In this document: one piece after another, positions 1 through 7,618 of the stretch | Layout of the letters: each line of letters starts with the position of its first letter | How positions within the stretch are numbered: the stretch's first letter is position 1 | The notes under the pieces: model-generated | Told to the model about the DNA's origin: nothing | The model's input: the letters and a program-made list of their open reading frames with translations, nothing else | Databases searched by the model: none | Assembly (NCBI GenBank): GCA_001750645.1 | Contig: MEIF01000016.1 | Location: 1 to 39,915, forward strand | Length of the DNA: 39,915 nucleotides | DNA from: Gammaproteobacteria bacterium AqS3 | Lineage (GTDB): Bacteria > Pseudomonadota > Gammaproteobacteria > MEIF01 > AqS3 | Direction of reading: 5' to 3' | Program-made: the position numbers and the translations under genes

Positions 1-282
<282 letters not shown>

Positions 283-341
283 CGAACTGCTGATGATCGT
301 CCGCATCTTTTTTGGGTCCTAGGCTGTTTTAGGCCTTCTTG

Positions 342-383
342 AAAAAGCCGGTGATGTTAATTGATACATCACCGGCTTTTTTT
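342..383 (+). terminator. Intrinsic terminator of the 16S transcript
   Basis: A perfect 11-bp stem (347-357 with 366-376, GCCGGTGATGT / ACATCACCGGC) encloses an 8-nt loop. It is preceded by five A (342-346) and followed by seven T (377-383). It lies 60 bases after the 16S 3' end and looks fully able to stop transcription. The remaining AT-rich spacer up to trxB holds no tRNA or ORF that I can support; it has a short direct repeat, CATGACA, near 451-468. Confidence 0.93.
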
Positions 384-512
384 ATTGCCTTTATTTATTG
401 AACATCCATCATCGGATTTTTTTGATCCTGTTTTGATCCAGAAAAACTGCATGACAAGACATGACATGAACTTTATTGATTGAGTCATCGACTGGATTTT
501 TCTTGAATTTTT

Positions 513-518
513 TATAAT
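513..518 (+). promoter_or_regulatory. Putative -10 element of the trxB promoter
   Basis: A perfect TATAAT lies 38 bases upstream of the trxB GTG in an AT-rich stretch. No good -35 is seen at 17 bases. Since the 16S terminator lies between, trxB needs its own promoter. Confidence 0.55.
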
Positions 519-556
519 CGCCGCCGAGCAATCGGGCTGTTTTGCGGGGAGCCCTC

Positions 557-1501
557 GTGCAGAAACTCATCATTCTCGGTTCGGGTCCGGCTGGGTATAC
601 CGCAGCAGTTTATGCCGCCCGTGCCGCACTTGACCCGCTGCTGATCACCGGCTCCGAGCCGGGCGGTCAGCTGATGACCACGACAGACGTTGAAAACTGG
701 CCCGGCGGCGCTGAGGGTTTGCAGGGGCCTGAGCTCATGCAGCAGATGGAGGAGCAGTGCCGCCGTCTCGGGGTGCGCATCGTCAACGACCACATCGTGC
801 GGGCTGACTTGTCTGCACCCGGGCGTGTCGAGCTGGTCGGCTCTGAGCAATACCTTGCTCGCAGCCTCATCATCGCCACAGGCGCCTCGGCCAAATATTT
901 GGGTCTGGATTCTGAACAGCAGTTTTTGGGTCGGGGGGTGAGCGCCTGTGCCACCTGTGACGGTTTTTTCTACAAAAATCAAGAGGTTGCAGTGGTTGGC
1001 GGAGGCAACACCGCCGTTGAGGAGGCGCTTTATCTCAGCCGCATCGCCAGTCGGGTGACCCTGCTGCACAGGCGTGATGCTCTTCGGGCGGATCAGACAT
1101 TGCAAAAACGGCTGTTCCGGCGTGTCGATGAGGGTGCGGTGGCCATCCGCTGGAACACCGTGCTGCGGGAAGTGCTGGGGGATGCAGCCGGCGTCACGGG
1201 CATGCGAATTGCCGATGTGCCCACCGGAGAACAGGCTGACATCTCAGTGCACGGCATTTTCATTGCGGTCGGACACTTGCCCAATACCGGTATTTTTTCC
1301 GGGCAATTGGATATGGATGAGACCGGCTACATCCGGGTGAAGGCCGGGCAGGGAGGGGCGGCCACCGCCACCAACACTCCGGGGGTGTTTGCCGCCGGCG
1401 ATGTCAGCGACCCGGTCTACCGCCAGGCAGTGACCTCGGCCGGGCTGGGCTGCATGGCAGCCCTGGATGCGGAGAAATATTTGGCGGATCTGTCTGATTG
1501 A
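557..1501 (+). CDS. trxB: Thioredoxin reductase
   Basis: Cytoplasmic FAD/NADPH enzyme that reduces thioredoxin. The N-terminal FAD-binding motif GSGPAG is at residues 8-13. The redox-active CATC pair is C131 and C134, followed by DGFFY, and a second Rossmann motif [11 protein letters not shown] follows. The FAD-closing motif is [10 protein letters not shown] near the C-terminus. At 314 residues it is the usual length for bacterial low-molecular-weight TrxB. I chose the GTG at 557 over the upstream in-frame TTG at 542 because GGGGAG at 546-551 sits 5 bases before it and the product then starts where the family does. It is a single gene after the 16S terminator and convergent with the NUDIX gene. 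Confidence 0.97.
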   Translation: MQKLIILGSGPAGYTAAVYAARAALDPLLITGSEPGGQLMTTTDVENWPGGAEGLQGPELMQQMEEQCRRLGVRIVNDHIVRADLSAPGRVELVGSEQYLARSLIIATGASAKYLGLDSEQQFLGRGVSACATCDGFFYKNQEVAVVGGGNTAVEEALYLSRIASRVTLLHRRDALRADQTLQKRLFRRVDEGAVAIRWNTVLREVLGDAAGVTGMRIADVPTGEQADISVHGIFIAVGHLPNTGIFSGQLDMDETGYIRVKAGQGGAATATNTPGVFAAGDVSDPVYRQAVTSAGLGCMAALDAEKYLADLSD

Positions 1502-1506
1502 TTGTC

Positions 1507-1573
1507 AAGCGCTGCGCCATCGCACTGCCGGTCTCACAGAATAAGTTTTTATTTCTGCCGGTGCGCAGCGCTT
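1507..1573. repeat. Inverted repeat between convergent trxB and NUDIX genes
   Basis: Perfect 11-bp arms AAGCGCTGCGC (1507-1517) and GCGCAGCGCTT (1563-1573) enclose 45 bases. The interior has a weaker AT-rich arm pair (AGAATAA / TTATTTCT) and a direct repeat CTGCCGGT. It fills almost the whole gap between two gene ends, so it may be a bidirectional terminator or transcript-end hairpin. There is no T-tract after either arm. Confidence 0.6.
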
Positions 1574-1576
1574 AAA

Positions 1577-2122
1577 TCACCGAGGATAGGTAATGTCCTC
1601 AATCCGCATCGGGAAGCGGTTTTCACCGGCGTGCAGGTCGGCGAAGAAATGTTTCAGTGTGCGTTTGATCACCGGGAAGGCCAGCTCGTCCCAAGGGATT
1701 TCGTCCTCGGCCAGCAGCCGGACTTCAAGGGTTTCCTCGGTCGGGCCGAAATTCAGATCCTCCAACCGACCGAGAAAGAACATGTAAACCTGGCTGATGT
1801 GCGGCAGGTTGAACACGGTGTAGAGTTTTTCGATATCCACGCCAACCCGGGATTCCTCTACGGTCTCCCTCAGAGCCCCCTCCTGCAGCGTTTCGCCCTC
1901 CTCCAAAAAGCCGGCGGGCAGGGTCCACAGTCCATAGCGGGGCTCAATCGCGCGTTTGCACAGCAGAATTTGGCTGTCCTGATAGACCGGAACAGTTCCG
2001 GCGACGATTTTTGGATTGCGGTAGAAGATCGCTCCGCAGGCTTCGCAGCAGTCGCGTTCGCGGTTGTCTCCGGATGGAATTTTGGCGACCGTCGGCCCCC
2101 CGCACTGGCCGCAAAATTTCAT
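1577..2122 (-). CDS. NUDIX hydrolase with N-terminal zinc ribbon
   Basis: Predicted nucleoside-diphosphate-linked pyrophosphohydrolase of 181 residues. It opens with a zinc ribbon (CGQC at residues 4-7 and CEAC about 20 residues later) like the Nudix_N_2 domain. The Nudix box begins GFLEEGETLQEGALRE and continues TVEESRV, so R replaces the last conserved glycine while the catalytic RE and EE remain. The ATG at 2122 was chosen because GGAG (2131-2134 on this strand) lies 8 bases upstream and the zinc ribbon begins right there; a longer reading frame upstream has no family similarity. It is divergent from the nudL-like gene. The substrate cannot be read from sequence; NADH, ADP-ribose and related compounds are possible. 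Confidence 0.9.
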   Translation of the reverse strand: MKFCGQCGGPTVAKIPSGDNRERDCCEACGAIFYRNPKIVAGTVPVYQDSQILLCKRAIEPRYGLWTLPAGFLEEGETLQEGALRETVEESRVGVDIEKLYTVFNLPHISQVYMFFLGRLEDLNFGPTEETLEVRLLAEDEIPWDELAFPVIKRTLKHFFADLHAGENRFPMRIEDITYPR

Positions 2123-2144
2123 CGGCCCGGCTCCGGGAACACAG

Positions 2145-2168
2145 AGGCAGTCAGTATACTGACCGCCT
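2145..2168. promoter_or_regulatory. 24-bp palindrome with symmetric -10, shared divergent promoter
   Basis: The core GTCAGTATACTGAC (2150-2163) is a perfect palindrome. The symmetry extends to 2145-2168 with one mismatched pair (2149/2164). The centre AGTATACT gives TATACT on the + strand (2155-2160) and on the - strand (2153-2158). Each lies 28 to 30 bases from its gene's start codon. The palindrome may also be an operator that controls both NUDIX genes. Confidence 0.6.
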
Positions 2169-2188
2169 GCGACACCCCGGGCGATTGG

Positions 2189-2839
2189 ATGGTGCAGCAG
2201 GATTACCCATTGCATCCGTGGACGCAGGCGCTGCAAAGGCATCTGGATCAATTCAAACCCGAACCGCTGTCGTCGGAGCAAGTCTCTGAAGCAACCGAAG
2301 CCGCTGTTCTGGCGGCATTGACCGACACGCCCGCACCGCAGCTGCTGTTCTGCAAGCGCACCAAAAATATGCGCACCCACGCCGGCCAGGTCGCCTTTCC
2401 CGGGGGGACGCGCGAGTCGGATGATGCGGATCTGATCGCCACCGCACGACGCGAGGCGTATGAGGAAGTCGGTCTGCGGGGATGCCTGATTGTCGGCGAG
2501 CTGTCACAGCGGATTTCGCGCCACGGCAAGCGGGTCACCCCGCTGGTCGGCCTGTACGACCCTGATCACAAGCTGCAGCCAGACGGGGTTGAAATTGACG
2601 AGGTGTTTTCGGTTCCGCTCGACTGGCTGCAGCACGAGTGCAAGAAATTTGCGACGAACTTCAGTCGCGCTGAAACCGAGCCGTTTTATTTGCCCGCATG
2701 GTGCTATGAGGGGCGCTGGATCTGGGGCCTGACGGCTATGATGACCGCCGAACTGCTCAATGTCGGCTTTGGCAGTGATATTGATTTCTCCGACGCACCC
2801 CGGCAGCGCATTGTTTCGCTTGAGGAGTTGAACGCATGA
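2189..2839 (+). CDS. nudL: CoA pyrophosphatase of the NUDIX family (NudL-like)
   Basis: Predicted to cleave coenzyme A or its derivatives to phosphopantetheine and 3',5'-ADP. The family signature before the Nudix box is present: [20 protein letters not shown], then GG at residues 72-73. The catalytic core of the Nudix box is REAYEEVGL. Length is 216 residues, typical for the family. The frame is open far upstream, but the ATG at 2189 gives the normal N-terminus and lies 28 bases after the shared TATACT. Its TGA overlaps the next ATG (ATGA), so it is probably co-translated with the downstream carbonic-anhydrase-like gene. Confidence 0.9.
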   Translation: MVQQDYPLHPWTQALQRHLDQFKPEPLSSEQVSEATEAAVLAALTDTPAPQLLFCKRTKNMRTHAGQVAFPGGTRESDDADLIATARREAYEEVGLRGCLIVGELSQRISRHGKRVTPLVGLYDPDHKLQPDGVEIDEVFSVPLDWLQHECKKFATNFSRAETEPFYLPAWCYEGRWIWGLTAMMTAELLNVGFGSDIDFSDAPRQRIVSLEELNA

Positions 2840-3360
2840 GCATTTACGCCCTGGGCGAGCACACCCCTGAAATCGCCGATGACGCCTACATCGCCCCCGG
2901 AGCCCACGTGCTCGGCCAGGTGCGCCTCATGGCGAAATCCAGCGTCTGGTTCAACGCGGTGCTGCGGGGCGATGAGGACTGGCTGACGGTGGGGCCTGAG
3001 ACCAACGTTCAGGACGGTGCGGTGCTGCACGCCGATCCGGGCGGGCCGCTGGTTTTGGGCACCGGAGTCACGGTCGGGCATCAGGCGATGCTGCACGGCT
3101 GCCATGTCGGCGATTACAGTCTGATCGGCATTCAGTCGGTGGTCTTGGACGGTGCGCAGATTGGTCGTTTCTGCATCATCGGGGCGGGGGCCGTGGTGGC
3201 GGCCAATGCTCAGATACCCGACTACAGCATGGTGGTCGGGGTGCCGGGTAAAATTAAGCGAACCCTGGATTCCTCGATTGAGCCGATGCTCCGCACCTCG
3301 GCTCAGCACTATGTCGAAAACGCCCGCCGCTTTTTGGCGGAATTGAAAAAACTGGACTGA
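2836..3360 (+). CDS. Gamma-carbonic-anhydrase-like hexapeptide-repeat protein (YrdA family)
   Basis: A 174-residue left-handed beta-helix protein built of hexapeptide repeats, cytoplasmic, with a C-terminal helix. The three metal-binding histidines of the gamma-class family are visible in [19 protein letters not shown] and the second H of that block. The sequence is very close to E. coli YrdA and Pseudomonas homologues. Carbonic anhydrase activity is known for only some members, so activity here is an inference. The start overlaps the nudL stop by four bases, which suggests a small operon reaching into the hydrolase gene at 3379. Confidence 0.92.
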   Translation: MSIYALGEHTPEIADDAYIAPGAHVLGQVRLMAKSSVWFNAVLRGDEDWLTVGPETNVQDGAVLHADPGGPLVLGTGVTVGHQAMLHGCHVGDYSLIGIQSVVLDGAQIGRFCIIGAGAVVAANAQIPDYSMVVGVPGKIKRTLDSSIEPMLRTSAQHYVENARRFLAELKKLD

Positions 3361-3378
3361 ATACAGGAGGAGTTTCCC

Positions 3379-4098
3379 ATGACTGCAACCCGAACATTAA
3401 ATTACAGCGATGCCGGTCTTGAATTCAAAGGCTATCTGGCAGCACCCGATGAGTTGTCGGGATCGGTTCCCGGGGTCTTGGTCTGCCACGCCTGGGGCGG
3501 ACAGAAGGAGCTGGAGCGGGAGTATGCGGAGCGTCTGGCCGGTTTGGGGTATGTCGGCTTGGCGGTCGACATGTACGGCGGCGGACGAACCGGCGACAGC
3601 TATGAGGAGAATGCCGAGTTGATGAATGCGGTGCTCTCAGATCGCGGTGTGCTGCGCGCGCGCATTCAGGCTGCACATGAAGCGCTCGCCGGGCTGGACG
3701 AGGTGGATGCCAGCCGAACCGGATGCCTGGGCTTTTGCTTCGGCGGGCTGACCGCACTGGACTTGGCGCGCAGCGGCGCCGGGGTGCAGGGGGTCATCAG
3801 CTTTCACGGCGCCCTGGCAGCGCCCGAGGACATGCGCTGCGTCAAAAATCCCGAGGCGCGCTTTTTGGTTTTGCACGGCGATGCCGATCCCATGGTGAGC
3901 GGCGAGGATGTCTCGGCGCTGCAGCAGGAATTGCGGGATGCCGGCGCCGACTGGCAGATCAACATTTACGGCAATGCCATGCACTCCTTCACCAACCCCG
4001 AGTCCCAAGCCCCCGACATGGGACTGCAATATGACAAGGCGACCGCAGAGCGCTCCTGGCGCGCCGCGCGGGATTTCTTCGCCGAGCTGTTCGGCTAA
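3379..4098 (+). CDS. Dienelactone hydrolase family protein
   Basis: Alpha/beta hydrolase of 239 residues in the dienelactone hydrolase family. The nucleophile elbow is GFCFGG with C120, the acid is in HGDADPM (D168 or D170) and the histidine is H202 in AMHSFT. This Cys-Asp-His triad is typical of the family. A strong ribosome site, AGGAGGAG at 3365-3372, precedes the ATG. No aromatic-degradation genes are nearby, so chlorocatechol metabolism is not implied; a general esterase or lactonase role is more likely. It probably continues the nudL operon with an 18-base gap. Confidence 0.9.
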   Translation: MTATRTLNYSDAGLEFKGYLAAPDELSGSVPGVLVCHAWGGQKELEREYAERLAGLGYVGLAVDMYGGGRTGDSYEENAELMNAVLSDRGVLRARIQAAHEALAGLDEVDASRTGCLGFCFGGLTALDLARSGAGVQGVISFHGALAAPEDMRCVKNPEARFLVLHGDADPMVSGEDVSALQQELRDAGADWQINIYGNAMHSFTNPESQAPDMGLQYDKATAERSWRAARDFFAELFG

Positions 4099-4101
4099 CA
4101 G

Positions 4102-5592
4102 TTGTCCGGTCAATCAACGCAGCAGCAGAAGGCCGAACCGAACGGTCGGCAGCAGAATCCGTCCGAAATTGAGATTGATGCCTCCAATTGGGACGCGCGC
4201 GAGGACTCCGGCGGCTGGCGCCCCTCCCTAAAAATTCTCATCGGTGCGGCGCTGGGGGTCGTGGTCGCACTGCTGATGTCGGCCTGGGGCTGGGACTTCG
4301 AGGGCGCCGCCACCGGCGGCGTCGGTGCAACGGTCGCCTTCTGGTGGCTCAGCGATGCGGCGGCCCCGGCAATCCCGGCGCTGCTGCCGATTGCCGCACT
4401 GCCCCTGCTGGGGGTGCTGAGCCTCGACGACGTCGGCGCCGCCTTTGGTCGCCCGGTGATCTGGCTGCTGCTCGGCGGCTTTGCCATTGCCCTGGCGATC
4501 CAGAACACCGGTGCGCATCGGCGTCTGGCGCTGGGACTGGTCTCGCTGGTGCGTCGGCGCAGCGATTCAGGTGCGGTTGTGGTGGCGGCCTTTGGGGTGA
4601 CGGCGGCGCTGATCAGCATGTGGCTGGTCAACACCGCCACCACCGTGATGCTGGTGCCGGTGGCGCTGGCGGTCTGTCAAAGCCTGCCCGAGGAGCAGCG
4701 CCGGATGATGGAGGGGCCGCTGCTGCTGGTGATTGCCCACGCCGCCACGATTGGCGGCATGGCGACGCCGGTCGGCACGGTTCCCAATGCGCTGTTTCTG
4801 CAGCAGTACGAGCTGGCCAGCGGCGTGCAGTGGGGCTTCGTCGACTGGATGAGTTACGGCCTGCCGATCGTGCTGCTGGCGCTTCCGCTGCTGCTGCTGT
4901 TCATGGTGCGCAATGTCCGTCAGAAAGCCCCCGATATTCCCGATGTGGGCGCTTGGCGGATCGAGGAGAAGGTCGCCCTGGGGGCGCTGGCTCTGGCGGC
5001 GCTGATCTGGGTGACGCGCAGGCAGCCCTTCGGGGGTTGGAGCGCCTGGCTGGACGCCACCTGGGTCAGCGACGGCGTGATCGCGATTGCGGTGGCGCTG
5101 CTGCTGTTCCTGATTCGCATTCGTGGTGCGCCCATTCTCAAGCCGGCCGATGTCGCTCATCTGCGCTGGGATGTCACCCTGCTGATGGTGGGCGGGCTCT
5201 GTCTGGCGAGCGCCCTGGCGAGCACCGGCATCAGTGCGGTGATCGCCGAGCCGCTGAAGATACTGGGGACTCTGCCGACCTTTGTCCTGATACTGGGAAT
5301 CTGCCTGCTGGTGACTTTTCTGACGGAGATTTCCAGCAACACCGCCACCATTCTGCTGTTCCTGCCGCTGCTGGCCAGTGTCGCCGCCGAAATCGGGCTT
5401 GACCCGCTGGTGCTGATGCTTCCGGCCGCCTTCAGTGCGAGCTGTGCCTTCATGATGCCGGTGGCGACGCCGCCGAATGCCATTGTTGCCGGCATCAGCC
5501 GGGAGGCGGCGCACATGATGCCGCGCAAGGGCATTGTGATCAATTTCGGCATGGCGCTGCTGATCTCGGTGTGCATCTACTTCCTGATCTGA
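4102..5592 (+). CDS. SLC13/DASS-family anion transporter
   Basis: Integral inner-membrane protein of about 496 residues with 10 or more hydrophobic segments, likely a sodium-coupled importer of dicarboxylates or another anion. The family's duplicated signature appears as VNTAT (176-180) and SSNTAT (SNT at 412-414). Each is followed by a proline-bearing loop: GMATPVGTVPNA and MPVATPPNA. The first motif has valine where the family usually has serine. The start is uncertain: the TTG at 4102 follows the previous stop by three bases without a clear ribosome site, and about 40 polar residues precede the first membrane helix. Substrate is unknown. The 3' end overlaps convergent mazG by 16 bases. Confidence 0.88.
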   Translation: MSGQSTQQQKAEPNGRQQNPSEIEIDASNWDAREDSGGWRPSLKILIGAALGVVVALLMSAWGWDFEGAATGGVGATVAFWWLSDAAAPAIPALLPIAALPLLGVLSLDDVGAAFGRPVIWLLLGGFAIALAIQNTGAHRRLALGLVSLVRRRSDSGAVVVAAFGVTAALISMWLVNTATTVMLVPVALAVCQSLPEEQRRMMEGPLLLVIAHAATIGGMATPVGTVPNALFLQQYELASGVQWGFVDWMSYGLPIVLLALPLLLLFMVRNVRQKAPDIPDVGAWRIEEKVALGALALAALIWVTRRQPFGGWSAWLDATWVSDGVIAIAVALLLFLIRIRGAPILKPADVAHLRWDVTLLMVGGLCLASALASTGISAVIAEPLKILGTLPTFVLILGICLLVTFLTEISSNTATILLFLPLLASVAAEIGLDPLVLMLPAAFSASCAFMMPVATPPNAIVAGISREAAHMMPRKGIVINFGMALLISVCIYFLI

Positions 5593-6239
5593 TCGTCGCT
5601 GTTCCGGTTTGCCGGCCCCTCCTGAATGCGGCGGCGCAGCGCCCAGTCGGGTTCCAGCCTGAAGTTGTGCGCCAGGGCGGTGCAGGCCAGCAGCAGATCG
5701 CCGAGTGCGGCGCTGCGTCCGGGCTGGTCCCCGGCGGATTCAACGCACCGCACCAGCGAGGCAATGTGCTCGGGGGAGCATTCAATGGCGCTGGCGTCGC
5801 CTCGGCGCAGTGCGCGAACGGCCAGCATCAGGCCGGGCAGATTGTGTTCCGGCGCCCGCTGACCGCCCCGACTGCGTCGCTCTTCGGCCTTGACCGCTTC
5901 CCAGTCGGGATCCTCGGTTTCGGGATCGGCCAGGCTGGGATGCCTGCGCAGCAGTTTTTCGCAGGTGGCACGGGCGATGTCGGTGAGATTGAGGTCAAAA
6001 TCGCGCTCGGTTAGCAGGGCGTAGTAGAGCAGGTGGGTCAGCAGATCGGCCAGTTCATCGGCGATGGCGCTGCGCTCGCCCGAATCGATGGCGTCTGCCA
6101 GCTCATAGGCCTCCTCAATGGTCAGCGGGGCGATGGATGCCGGGCTCTGGCGCCCCATCCAGCTGCCCGGCCGCTGCATCAGGCGTTTGATGAGTTCGTG
6201 CGCCTGGGCGAACTCCTCGCCTCCCGGTGCGGCGCTCAC
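5577..6239 (-). CDS. mazG: MazG-type nucleotide pyrophosphohydrolase
   Basis: Predicted to hydrolyse nucleoside triphosphates to monophosphates and remove non-canonical nucleotides. The MazG fold motifs are EEAYELADAI (about residues 42-51) and DELADLLTHLLYYA, which supply the acidic magnesium ligands. At 220 residues it is shorter than the E. coli enzyme (about 260), and the second half is divergent. The start is GTG at 6239, which overlaps the tesA stop in GTGA, so the two are probably translated together. The stop overlaps the end of the convergent transporter gene. Confidence 0.85.
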   Translation of the reverse strand: MSAAPGGEEFAQAHELIKRLMQRPGSWMGRQSPASIAPLTIEEAYELADAIDSGERSAIADELADLLTHLLYYALLTERDFDLNLTDIARATCEKLLRRHPSLADPETEDPDWEAVKAEERRSRGGQRAPEHNLPGLMLAVRALRRGDASAIECSPEHIASLVRCVESAGDQPGRSAALGDLLLACTALAHNFRLEPDWALRRRIQEGPANRNSDDQIRK

Positions 6240-6856
6240 AGCAGCGGGGCGATGTGGTCGAGCACCGCGCGCATCAGCAGCGGCTGGGCGGATTCGGTGG
6301 GATGGATGCCGTCATCCTGCAGGTAGCCGCCGGCGCTGGCCTGCTCGACCGAGATGATGTCCTCGATGCGAATCAGCGGGCAGCCGCAGACCTGCTGAGC
6401 GGCTTGAAACTGTTCGGCAAACAGTCTCTGGTAGCGGCGCCCGTAGTTGGCCGGCAGCGGGACCTGCATCAGCACCGGCTTGGCCCCGCTGCGGATGATG
6501 TCGCCGACCATTTTGATCAGATTTTCCTGCAGCATCTGCATCGGCAGGCCTCTGAGGGCGTCGTTGCCGCCGAGTTCGACAATGACGACATCGGCGGGGT
6601 TCTCCTCCAGCAGCTTGGGCAGGCGGTTCAAGCCGCTCTGCGAGGTGTCGCCGCTGATGCTGGCGTTGATCACCCGATGCGATGCACCCAGTGTCTCCTC
6701 AAGCAGCCCCACCCATACGGTTCCGGCTCTCAGGCCGTAGCCGGCGCTGATGCTGTCGCCCAGGACAATGACGGTTCCGGCACAGGCCGTCGGCAGGCTC
6801 AGCAGTATCGACAGCAGCACCGCTGCGGAGCGTATCGGAGGGTTTTTGACGCGCAT
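6236..6856 (-). CDS. tesA: Periplasmic SGNH esterase, acyl-CoA thioesterase I/arylesterase
   Basis: Secreted lipolytic enzyme of 206 residues. A Sec signal peptide (hydrophobic 11-24, likely cleavage after ACA near residue 26) leads into GDSISAGYG with nucleophile S35. The SGNH blocks follow: ISGDT, ELGGND and DDGIHP with D182 and H185. This matches E. coli TesA. It is divergent from ybbA-ybbP, the same arrangement as in E. coli and many gammaproteobacteria. It is transcribed with mazG. Confidence 0.94.
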   Translation of the reverse strand: MRVKNPPIRSAAVLLSILLSLPTACAGTVIVLGDSISAGYGLRAGTVWVGLLEETLGASHRVINASISGDTSQSGLNRLPKLLEENPADVVIVELGGNDALRGLPMQMLQENLIKMVGDIIRSGAKPVLMQVPLPANYGRRYQRLFAEQFQAAQQVCGCPLIRIEDIISVEQASAGGYLQDDGIHPTESAQPLLMRAVLDHIAPLL

Positions 6857-6882
6857 ATCCGACCCCTCTGGCGTCCGGCGAT

Positions 6883-6890
6883 TGTATAGA
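6883..6890. promoter_or_regulatory. Symmetric -10 shared by tesA and ybbA
   Basis: The octamer TGTATAGA gives TATAGA on the + strand (6885-6890, 35 bases before the ybbA GTG). It also gives TATACA on the - strand (6883-6888, 26 bases before the tesA ATG). No convincing -35 is seen on either side. Confidence 0.5.
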
Positions 6891-6925
6891 ATTGCCGCCC
6901 GCCGCCCTCAGCCGGTTTTTTTGCA

Positions 6926-7618
6926 GTGGCCCAGATCGATCCCGATATCGTCGTTGAGGCCCGCACCGTCAGCAAAAGTGTTGCCTTGGAGGACGGGGAA
7001 CTGCAGATCCTCAGCCAGGTTGACCTGCTCGTGCGACGCGGTCAGTCTCAGGCCATCACCGGGGTTTCGGGATCGGGCAAATCGACCCTGCTCGGGCTGC
7101 TGGCAGGGCTGGATCGCCCCACCAGCGGGCAGGTGCTGCTGTGCGGACACGACACCAGCCAGCTGGATGAGGCCGCCGCCGCCGAGTTGCGCCGCCGCCA
7201 TACCGCCTTTGTGTTTCAGTCCTTCCAGCTGCTTGAAGAATTGACTGCCCTTGAGAACATTCTGCTGCCGCTTGAACTTCACGGCGGCATCCCCGATGCG
7301 CAGGAGCGTGCCCGCGCGGCTCTTGCCGCAGTGCAGCTTGAGCACCGTGCAGGTCATTTTCCGGTGCAGCTCTCCGGCGGGGAGCAGCAGCGGGTGGCGC
7401 TGGCGCGCGCCTACGCCCAGCACCCCACGGTGCTGTTTGCCGATGAACCGACCGGCAACCTTGATCGAGCCACGGCCGAGACCGTGCGCCAGCTGATGTT
7501 TGACCTGGTCGGGCGCGGCCGCATGGCGCTGCTGCTGGTCACGCACGATGAGGCGCTGGCGGGACACTGCGACAGCATCCTGCAGCTCGATGCACTGCCG
7601 CAGGGGGCGCCGGCGTGA
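6926..7618 (+). CDS. ybbA: ABC transporter ATP-binding protein YbbA
   Basis: ATPase of a MacB/LolD-type ABC system, cytoplasmic face. Walker A is GVSGSGKST (46-54), the signature is LSGGEQQR, Walker B is VLFADEPTGNLD and the switch histidine is in LLVTHD. Length is 230 residues. The GTG at 6926 has no clear ribosome site but gives the usual N-terminus. It overlaps ybbP by GTGA, so the two form one unit. The pair is next to tesA as in other gammaproteobacteria; its transport substrate has not been settled in the family. Confidence 0.94.
   Translation: MAQIDPDIVVEARTVSKSVALEDGELQILSQVDLLVRRGQSQAITGVSGSGKSTLLGLLAGLDRPTSGQVLLCGHDTSQLDEAAAAELRRRHTAFVFQSFQLLEELTALENILLPLELHGGIPDAQERARAALAAVQLEHRAGHFPVQLSGGEQQRVALARAYAQHPTVLFADEPTGNLDRATAETVRQLMFDLVGRGRMALLLVTHDEALAGHCDSILQLDALPQGAPA

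Noticed and set aside
283-541. tRNA or 23S rRNA genes after 16S
   Set aside because: No cloverleaf, CCA-type acceptor end or 23S start is visible; the space holds a terminator and an AT-rich spacer.
1502-2188. Long open frame running from the trxB end into nudL
   Set aside because: The part before the ATG at 2189 lies antisense to the zinc-ribbon NUDIX gene, which shows clear family motifs. The nudL family starts near 2189, so the upstream frame is only an open shadow.
4567-5514. Antisense open frame of 315 codons inside the SLC13 gene
   Set aside because: It is rich in Gln, His, Arg and Gly with no fold or motif, as expected from the reverse of a GC-rich membrane gene. The sense frame has clear transporter motifs.
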